A stretch of DNA of 11,338 nucleotides from CAIXMG01 sp964550225 (GTDB lineage: Bacteria; Patescibacteriota; Minisyncoccia; Phycocordibacterales; UBA1006). Shown piece after piece: positions 6,459 to 11,338 of the stretch. A program made the translations under genes and the position numbers. Location of the stretch: contig CAZJXT010000013.1 of assembly GCA_964550225.1 (NCBI GenBank), positions 1 through 11,338 on the forward strand, written 5' to 3'. The notes beneath the pieces were generated by a model. It did no database searches, had not been told where the DNA came from, and was given only the letters and a program-made list of their open reading frames with translations. Numbering within the stretch: the first letter of the stretch is position 1; every line of letters begins with the position of its first letter.

Positions 6459-7325
6459 ATGAGATATTTACAAAGGATTATCCCAACAACTTTTTTTGGC
6501 CTATTTTGTATAGGTATCTGGTTATTATCTTCTGGCAAAATAACCTTTTTTCAAAAAACGGCCTCACATAATGTAGCAGCTTCTGCATCTACAGAATCTA
6601 TAGAAAAAACTCAAACAAATACTTCTTCTTATACAAAAAATGATACAGAGTCTCATATGACCATCACACCAGCAAATATTGTTTGGTTTTCAAATTATTA
6701 TAGATCAGAAGAGGGAATTCGTCCCTTGATTCAACGAAAGGCATTAAATGACTCAGCTCGAGCAAAAAATAATCATATGCTTGCGCATGATTATTTTGCA
6801 CATACTCAACCAAACACTTCAATAGGTTTTGAAAGTTTTATAGATCAACAACAATATTCTTTTATTAAAATTGGTGAAAATCTCGCCATGGGTGACTATA
6901 GTACAAGCCAAGAAGTTGTTGAAGCCTGGATGAAAAGTGCTTCACATAGAAAAAATATTCTTGATCCTGATTACATAGAAATTGGAGTCAATGTAGCCCA
7001 TGGAATTATTCATGGGAAAAATGTAATTCTTATTACTCAGCATTTTGGAAGACCTTCTAAAACATGTCCTGCTATTAATGAGAATACTCAAAACATGATT
7101 GGAACTCTGACTAAAAAAATTGAACAATTGCGTACAGAAATATTGATTCAACAAAAGGAGTTGGAGGGAAGTGGTGCTCAAGATACAGAGTCTCCAGTAC
7201 GCATCGCTGAATACAATAAACTTGTTGATAGTTATAATACTTTTGTAAAAAACCTACAGGTGATGATTGACACTTATAACGAGCAAGTCAGGGCTTTCGA
7301 AACATGTGTTTATAATAAGAAGTAA
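6459..7325 (+). CDS. Exported CAP (SCP/PR-1) domain protein with C-terminal coiled coil
   Basis: A 288-residue protein with an N-terminal membrane segment (about residues 8-24), a low-complexity Ser/Thr/Ala/Lys linker (about 34-65), a CAP domain (about 72-198) and a C-terminal helical region (about 206-283). CAP motifs seen are HDYFAHTQP (H110, H115), GENLAMG (E140), VVEAWMKSASHRKNIL (E155, W157, H163) and ITQHFG (191-197), as in bacterial YkwD-like proteins. Bacterial CAP domains are mostly uncharacterised, and no activity should be assumed. The tail carries a repeating YNxxV pattern (EYNKLVDSYNTFV, then DTYNEQVRAF), typical of a coiled coil. Apart from C17 in the membrane segment there are only two cysteines, C203 and C283, which bracket the coiled-coil region and could form a disulfide. 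It converges on the M23 peptidase gene. Confidence 0.9.
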   Translation: MRYLQRIIPTTFFGLFCIGIWLLSSGKITFFQKTASHNVAASASTESIEKTQTNTSSYTKNDTESHMTITPANIVWFSNYYRSEEGIRPLIQRKALNDSARAKNNHMLAHDYFAHTQPNTSIGFESFIDQQQYSFIKIGENLAMGDYSTSQEVVEAWMKSASHRKNILDPDYIEIGVNVAHGIIHGKNVILITQHFGRPSKTCPAINENTQNMIGTLTKKIEQLRTEILIQQKELEGSGAQDTESPVRIAEYNKLVDSYNTFVKNLQVMIDTYNEQVRAFETCVYNKK

Positions 7326-7326
7326 A

Positions 7327-7370
7327 ATAGAACAATGTCGCACAATATATCTTTTACGACATTATTCTAT
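7327..7370. repeat. Long imperfect inverted repeat after the CAP gene
   Basis: The arm 7327-7340 pairs with 7357-7370 at 13 of 14 positions (the mismatch is 7333/7364), with a 16-base AT-rich loop. It starts 2 bases after the CAP stop codon and abuts the palindrome at 7371. It lacks a clean T-run of its own, so it may be an mRNA 3'-end stabiliser, a decayed terminator or a protein site. Confidence 0.6.
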
Positions 7371-7408
7371 ATTATAAAACCCATATTAATTAATATGGGT
7401 TTTATAAT
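7371..7408. terminator. Perfect 38-bp palindrome acting as bidirectional terminator
   Basis: Every base from 7371 to 7389 pairs with its mirror in 7390-7408. The centre is TTAATTAA, and the arms contain AAAACCCATATT and its complement, so both directions end in TTTTATAAT after the GC-containing stem. It sits between convergent genes, 45 bases after the CAP stop and directly adjoining the M23 stop codon (7409-7411). It is best read as a shared rho-independent terminator. Confidence 0.82.
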
Positions 7409-8728
7409 TTATTCATAAGAATGATCTTTGAATTTATTTGCAGCAAGCGTTGGTAAATATAACAATGGGTCAAGATATGCCGTTGTTGGTGCAATTGGCA
7501 TACGATAACTCTTTCCTGAACATGATGCACTTGGTCGATTGGCAACCCGAGCTCCTTCAGATCCATCAATTCCGTTTGCAGCATACACTGTAAGATGAAG
7601 ATGTGGCCCCGTAGAATGCCCCGTATTACCACTGTAACCTATAAGTTCCCCTTTTACTACTCTTTGACCGTCAACAGCTTTAATTAATGAAAGATGTCCA
7701 TATGCAGTAGCGAGTCCATTATAGTGACGTATGAACACCCATTTACCAAATGATGCTCGATAACAGGTCTTATCAGTATCTCCTACACCTTCAACAATTC
7801 CATCAGCAACTGCATAAACTGGTGTTCCTACAGGGGCTCGAAAATCAATTCCGCTATGCGAACCAGATACATACAGTCGACGTGCATCAACTGTTTTACC
7901 AAATCGCTGAGTAATAAAAGGATCAAAAACTGGCCACCCAAGAACCTTTGAACCCGCTTTTGGTAAACTCTTTGTATCAAGAGTAAAGGTAAGCTGGGAT
8001 TCATAATTCTGAATTTCTGCATCAAGCGCTAATTTACGAGCTCGCCGTTCTTGTAAAAGTGCTAAGTATTGAGATTCTTGATTTTTCGTCTCACGTAATA
8101 AATCATCCTGTTCTTTTTTTTGAATTGCAATAATACGCTCTTGATCAGATAAATCACTTTGTAATTTTTTTAATTCTAGGGTTTTTAAAGCAAGATCTTT
8201 TTGTGCTTCAATGAGTGATGTTTTTGTATCAACCATCACAACCACCTGATTCTTGAATTGAGATTGAATCTTTTCAAGATCGATAAACTTTCTCATAAAT
8301 TGAGAAATACTCTCATCTGACATTATTACCTCGAGAAGACTTGTTTGATCCATGGTATTGAGCGACCTGATTGTTTCTTCGACAGCTGATGTATTTGAAA
8401 CAATTCCCCTACTTAATTTTCTAATCGTTTGCTCATTTTTTGCAATAGTTGAATTTGTCTGAGTAATTCTCTTATTAGTAAGCTGAATTTTTGCTTGTAA
8501 CTGTTTTTGATTTGCTGAAATACTTTTTAGAACTGATTCCAAGGTTTGTGCTTGTGATGAAATCTCATTTACTTGATTTTGATACTCTGCAATTTCTTGT
8601 TCAAGAGAGCTCATCTCTTCATTTTTATCAGCAATTTTTTTTTGTAAAAAAGAAGTACTTTCCGCAGCCGTAATAAGCGGATTCAAACATAACGTAAGTA
8701 TTAAAAAAGTACTTATATTTTTTTGCAT
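7409..8728 (-). CDS. Exported coiled-coil M23 metallopeptidase (EnvC/NlpD-like layout)
   Basis: A 439-residue protein with a signal peptide (about residues 1-22, hydrophobic FLILTLCLNPLITA), a long coiled coil (about 25-245) and a C-terminal LytM/M23 domain (about 264-385). The zinc ligands are intact: H291 and D295 in GSHSGIDFRAP, and H378 in HLHL; H345 (AYGHLS) and H376 are the further catalytic histidines. The fold should cleave peptide crosslinks in peptidoglycan, or, as EnvC-type proteins do with degenerate domains, activate amidases; the intact ligands favour real activity. The coiled coil suggests a divisome link. C322 and C403 are the only cysteines after the signal peptide and may pair. 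The start overlaps the gltX 3' end by 16 bases. There is no Shine-Dalgarno sequence, so coupling to gltX is likely; TATTAC (8740-8735) is a weak alternative -10. Confidence 0.93.
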   Translation of the reverse strand: MQKNISTFLILTLCLNPLITAAESTSFLQKKIADKNEEMSSLEQEIAEYQNQVNEISSQAQTLESVLKSISANQKQLQAKIQLTNKRITQTNSTIAKNEQTIRKLSRGIVSNTSAVEETIRSLNTMDQTSLLEVIMSDESISQFMRKFIDLEKIQSQFKNQVVVMVDTKTSLIEAQKDLALKTLELKKLQSDLSDQERIIAIQKKEQDDLLRETKNQESQYLALLQERRARKLALDAEIQNYESQLTFTLDTKSLPKAGSKVLGWPVFDPFITQRFGKTVDARRLYVSGSHSGIDFRAPVGTPVYAVADGIVEGVGDTDKTCYRASFGKWVFIRHYNGLATAYGHLSLIKAVDGQRVVKGELIGYSGNTGHSTGPHLHLTVYAANGIDGSEGARVANRPSASCSGKSYRMPIAPTTAYLDPLLYLPTLAANKFKDHSYE

Positions 8729-10032
8729 ATTTCGGTAATACGTTTAATAGTTTCCGCTTTTCCTAAAATCTCTGCCAAGGTAAAAGGATCAGGAGATTTA
8801 TCTTTTCCTGAAAGTGCAAATCGCATAGGCCAAAGAACACTCCCTTTCCCTATATCTTCTGCATAACTCCACAGAGATTCTTTGATACTTGACATATTCC
8901 AATTTTCATTTTCTATTTCAGATATCTTTTCTAAAGTTTTTTCTAGATGAATTTTTGCACGATCAAGACCTTCTTCTTTCCAAGATAGTTTATTGATATC
9001 CACCTCTGGAGCTGTGATATAGTAATCAAACTCCCCCGCTTCTACCATAGTCGTTATTTCACCGAAATAGTTAATACGTTCGATAATAATAGGTAATATT
9101 TTTTCAATAACTGACTCAAATTTTTCTGGTAAGAATTTTGCAACGAATTCTTTTTGTCGATCGTGTGAAAGTTTTTTGATGTATTCACGATTAAACCAAT
9201 TCAGTTTTTCTTCGTTAAATACTGCACCAGCCTTTTGAACTTTATCCAAATCAAACGCCTGTTCAAGTTCTGTTCGAGTAAATAATTCTTGTTCGGTACC
9301 CGGATTCCATCCACACAAACAAATCGCATTAAGTAATGCTTCTGGGAGATATCCTCGTTCTAAGTATTCAACCACAGGAACTGCTCCTTTTCGTTTTGAC
9401 ATCTTTGTTTTATCTGGAGCAAGAACAAGTGGTAAATGAGCATAATGTGGAATAGAAAAACCTAATGCTTCATGAATCAATATTTGACGAGGGGTATTTG
9501 CAATATGTTCTTCTGCGCGAATCACATGAGTAATTCCTTCATCATAATCATCGACAACTACTGCTAAATGAAACAATGGTTCTTCAAGATTTTTTGCAAT
9601 AACAAAGTCACCAAGATCAGTGGTGTCAGTAGAAATTTCTCCTCGAATCAAATCAGTAAACGTAACTACCTTGTTTGGATTTCGAAAACGAATAATATCT
9701 TTGATTACTCCCGAACCGTCTTTAGCTTCTTCTTTTGAAATGTAGGCTTTATTTTCTTCAATTAATTTATTTAATAATTCACGATGTCGTGGTAAATTTT
9801 CAGATTGAATATATTTTTCATCATAAGAAATTCCGATCGTTTCAAATACTTTAAAAATCTCATCCGTGTATTCTTGTTTCGAACGTTCCTTATCAGTATC
9901 CTCAATTCGAAGCACAAATTTACCTCCATGTTTCTTGGCAAAGAGGTATGCAAAAAATGCAGTTCGGTAGCTACCGGTATGCATGTGCCCTGTTGGACTT
10001 GGTGCAAATCGAGTGACAATCTGAGTATTCAT
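8713..10032 (-). CDS. gltX: Glutamate-tRNA ligase, shortened
   Basis: A class I aminoacyl-tRNA synthetase that attaches glutamate to tRNA. Conserved segments are RFAPSPTG (residues 8-15), the HIGH-type motif as HTGS (18-21), FVLRIEDTDKERS (39-51), VVVDDYDEGITHVIRAEEHI (158-177), NTPRQILIHEALG (179-191) and KMSKR (210-214). At 439 residues it is shorter than the usual 465-490. The segment after KAYIS (about 96-120) is compressed and lacks the cysteine-rich patch seen near this position in many GluRS, and the C-terminal anticodon-binding part is also short. If the genome lacks GlnRS it would be the non-discriminating type that also loads tRNA-Gln for GatCAB, but that cannot be seen here. A perfect extended -10 box lies 8 bases upstream. 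Its last 16 bases overlap the M23 peptidase gene. Confidence 0.96.
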   Translation of the reverse strand: MNTQIVTRFAPSPTGHMHTGSYRTAFFAYLFAKKHGGKFVLRIEDTDKERSKQEYTDEIFKVFETIGISYDEKYIQSENLPRHRELLNKLIEENKAYISKEEAKDGSGVIKDIIRFRNPNKVVTFTDLIRGEISTDTTDLGDFVIAKNLEEPLFHLAVVVDDYDEGITHVIRAEEHIANTPRQILIHEALGFSIPHYAHLPLVLAPDKTKMSKRKGAVPVVEYLERGYLPEALLNAICLCGWNPGTEQELFTRTELEQAFDLDKVQKAGAVFNEEKLNWFNREYIKKLSHDRQKEFVAKFLPEKFESVIEKILPIIIERINYFGEITTMVEAGEFDYYITAPEVDINKLSWKEEGLDRAKIHLEKTLEKISEIENENWNMSSIKESLWSYAEDIGKGSVLWPMRFALSGKDKSPDPFTLAEILGKAETIKRITEICKKI

Positions 10033-10040
10033 AGGTCGTC

Positions 10041-10049
10041 ATTATAGCA
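10041..10049 (-). promoter_or_regulatory. Predicted extended -10 promoter of gltX
   Basis: Read on the minus strand, TGCTATAAT runs from 10049 down to 10041, a perfect extended -10. It ends 8 bases before the gltX ATG, giving a predicted start at about 10034 and a leader of about 2 bases. Its first T is also the last T of the murG terminator's T-run. No -35 box is seen. Confidence 0.72.
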
Positions 10050-10068
10050 AAAAACAGGCATTTTGCCT
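10049..10068 (-). terminator. Intrinsic terminator of murG
   Basis: Minus-strand hairpin with a 5-bp stem (AGGCA and TGCCT, arms 10068-10064 and 10060-10056), a 3-base loop, then one G and a run of six T (10054-10049). It begins 4 bases after the murG stop. The stem is short but the T-run is good. On the plus strand the flanking T-rich sequence could also give weak termination. Confidence 0.65.
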
Positions 10069-10072
10069 ATTT

Positions 10073-11209
10073 TTATTTTTCTTCTTGTATATGCGACAAT
10101 CCAATTTCGAGAACTTTTTCAGCAATTTTATGAGCTGCTCCTGGTTTGAAAAACCCTTTTGCAGCTGCTGACATTTTATCTCGCAATATAAGATCTTGTA
10201 CAATACGATCTACTTCTGAAATGATGATATGCGGTGTAAGATTTTTTTCTTCAATCACCTCACAGGCTCCTGCTCGTGCATACGCATACGCATTTTTGCG
10301 AGCATGATCATTATTAGAAACAGTGAACGGAACAATAATCGAAGGTACTCCCCATGCAGCAATTTCAAAAATAGTTGAACCTGCTCGAGAAATAATTACT
10401 GACGCAACCCCAGCAGACATACGCATGGCAAGGGTATTTAAAAACGGAAACGGTTTATAACGACTCTTAAATTGACTATTTTGTAAAATATGGTCCGATC
10501 GTTTAGAAACTTCATCAAAATTCCCTTTTCCTGTTTGATGAATGATTTGATATTTTTTAACTAAATCAGGTAATGATTCAAGAATCTTCTCATTAATGAT
10601 TTGGGCACCCAAAGATCCTCCAAGGATAAAAATTACAGGAGTCCCAGATTCGAGTTGTAAATACTCTAAACCGCCCACTGATGGATGTTCTAACTCTGGA
10701 CGAATAGGTTGTCCTACGTGTGCCGTTTTGTCTTTTGGGAAAAATTGAATTGATTCAGCATAAGAAATGGCAACATATTTTGCAAACTTTCCTGCCCATG
10801 ATGTTACGCGACCGGGAGCGGCATCTGATTCATGAACAATAACTGGAATTCCGAGGAGTCTTGCGGCGAGCAATGTTGGAAATGACGCATAGGCTCCTTT
10901 AGCAAAAACAACATCTGGATAGAGTTGAAAAACAGCAATGAATGCCTCGACAACTCCCCATGCTGTTTTAAAGATATCCAAAAAGTTTTTCAAGGAAAAA
11001 TACATGCGCAGTTTTCCTGCGTTTATTTTTTTAAAGGTGATCTGATTCTCCATGAGTGATTGTTCATCGTATGGCGCATCAGAAAAATAATACATGCGAA
11101 CATTCGCAATTTTTTGTTCATCAACTAATTTATTGATTTCTTGAGCCACTGCAATGAGCGGGTAAAAATGCCCTCCAGTCCCCCCTCCTGTTAATAGAAT
11201 CTTGATCAT
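10073..11209 (-). CDS. murG: UDP-N-acetylglucosamine--N-acetylmuramyl-(pentapeptide) pyrophosphoryl-undecaprenol GlcNAc transferase MurG
   Basis: MurG adds GlcNAc from UDP-GlcNAc to lipid I, making lipid II on the inner face of the cytoplasmic membrane. The GT-B family 28 signature is complete. In the N-terminal domain are GGGTGGHFYP (residues 8-17, with H14 matching the conserved active-site His) and VIVHESDAAPGRV (123-135). In the C-terminal donor-binding domain are ILGGSLGAQIIN (195-206), HQTGKGN (224-230), SRAGSTIFEIAAWGVPSIIV (274-293, with E282 as the likely donor-binding Glu) and NDHARKNA (300-307). At 378 residues it is slightly longer than the common 350-365. The start is set by the glycine loop 8 residues in and by a good promoter just upstream. 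It follows ftsW by 10 bases, the classic division-cluster order, but murC does not follow; a terminator and gltX come next. Confidence 0.96.
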   Translation of the reverse strand: MIKILLTGGGTGGHFYPLIAVAQEINKLVDEQKIANVRMYYFSDAPYDEQSLMENQITFKKINAGKLRMYFSLKNFLDIFKTAWGVVEAFIAVFQLYPDVVFAKGAYASFPTLLAARLLGIPVIVHESDAAPGRVTSWAGKFAKYVAISYAESIQFFPKDKTAHVGQPIRPELEHPSVGGLEYLQLESGTPVIFILGGSLGAQIINEKILESLPDLVKKYQIIHQTGKGNFDEVSKRSDHILQNSQFKSRYKPFPFLNTLAMRMSAGVASVIISRAGSTIFEIAAWGVPSIIVPFTVSNNDHARKNAYAYARAGACEVIEEKNLTPHIIISEVDRIVQDLILRDKMSAAAKGFFKPGAAHKIAEKVLEIGLSHIQEEK

Positions 11210-11218
11210 AATAATAAA

Positions 11219-11246
11219 ATTATACCATTTTACGCGACATGTTCAA
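11219..11246 (-). promoter_or_regulatory. Predicted promoter of murG (-35 plus extended -10) inside the ftsW 3' end
   Basis: Minus-strand TTGAAC (11246-11241), a 16-base spacer, then TGGTATAAT (11227-11219), a perfect extended -10. The box ends 9 bases before the murG ATG, giving a predicted start at about 11212. The ftsW stop codon TAA (11222-11220) is made of bases of the -10 box itself. It is the best-formed promoter in the window. Confidence 0.72.
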
Positions 11247-11338
11247 CACAATTCCCATCGCACCTAATGAAAGCGCCAATGCCGTACCTCCATGACTTAC
11301 GAAAATTAATGGTAATCCTCCTAATGGGAAAACTCCTA
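11220..11338 (-). CDS. ftsW: FtsW/RodA/SpoVE-family peptidoglycan polymerase, C-terminal 38 residues (5' part outside window)
   Basis: The minus-strand frame from 11336 down to the TAA at 11222-11220 reads as the last transmembrane segments of a SEDS glycosyltransferase: GVFPLGGLPLIFVSHGGTAL, then ALSLGAMGIVLNMSRKMV. This matches the family's C-terminal loop and final helix (consensus GIPLPFISYGGSS, then LLNISR). The rest lies beyond the right edge. SEDS proteins polymerise lipid II into glycan strands. FtsW is preferred over RodA because murG follows directly, as in division clusters. The usual SYGG is SHGG here, a Tyr-to-His change at a well-conserved spot. Its stop codon is embedded in the murG -10 box. 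Confidence 0.88.
   Translation of the reverse strand, partial: GVFPLGGLPLIFVSHGGTALALSLGAMGIVLNMSRKMV

Noticed and set aside
8718..8724. Run of seven A on the minus strand in the gltX/M23 overlap as a slippage or programmed frameshift site
   Set aside because: Both genes have intact, plausible ends and starts. No slippery heptamer with downstream structure is needed, and runs of this length are common in AT-rich DNA.
1..11338. Mobile element, prophage, CRISPR, toxin-antitoxin or defence system
   Set aside because: No transposase, integrase, repeat-spacer array, att-like duplication or defence-family domain was seen. The Pif1-like helicase and exonuclease pair at the left is better explained as ordinary DNA maintenance in a small genome.

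Overview
This is an AT-rich, very compact bacterial chromosome segment. Nothing in it looks like a phage, transposon, CRISPR array or other accessory island. The gene content suggests a Patescibacteria/CPR genome, probably of the Parcubacteria group. The evidence is trimmed versions of universal enzymes (an RsmI with no C-terminal extension, a short GluRS), a Pif1-like helicase with a C-terminal winged-helix tail, a PolB-type exo2 exonuclease, exported DUF4015, CAP, M23 and S41 proteins, and gene gaps of only a few bases. The presence of ribosomal protein L9, which I recall being absent from some other CPR lineages, fits Parcubacteria. This placement is inference from gene content, not from a phylogeny.

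Layout. Positions 1-6068 are all on the plus strand: the 3' part of a Pif1-like helicase, a DEDDy exonuclease plus DUF1003 membrane protein ending at a strong hairpin terminator, rsmI, an exported DUF4015 glycoside-hydrolase-like protein, a small two-helix membrane protein, an S41 C-terminal processing peptidase and rplI (L9). rpmA (L27) lies convergently on the minus strand and shares one bidirectional terminator with rplI. A CAP-domain exported protein (plus) follows, divergent from rpmA. It converges on the minus-strand block that fills the rest of the window: ftsW (3' end only), murG, gltX and an exported coiled-coil M23 peptidase that overlaps gltX. No gap between genes exceeds 90 bases, and no tRNA or rRNA was seen.

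How the genes fit together. ftsW and murG are the end of a division/cell-wall cluster: MurG makes lipid II and FtsW polymerises it. The M23, S41, CAP and DUF4015 proteins are predicted to act outside the membrane, probably in remodelling or processing the envelope. rsmI, rplI, rpmA and gltX serve translation. The helicase and exonuclease at the left serve DNA maintenance.

The most interesting signal is in the regulatory architecture rather than in a new gene. Seven genes have a TATAAT-like -10 box ending only 8-10 bases before the ATG, three of them with a perfect TGn extension and one with TGn plus a less exact hexamer. No gene has a Shine-Dalgarno sequence, which implies leaderless transcripts. 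Promoters and terminators are folded into one another and into stop codons. Two genes have inverted repeats spanning the start codon.
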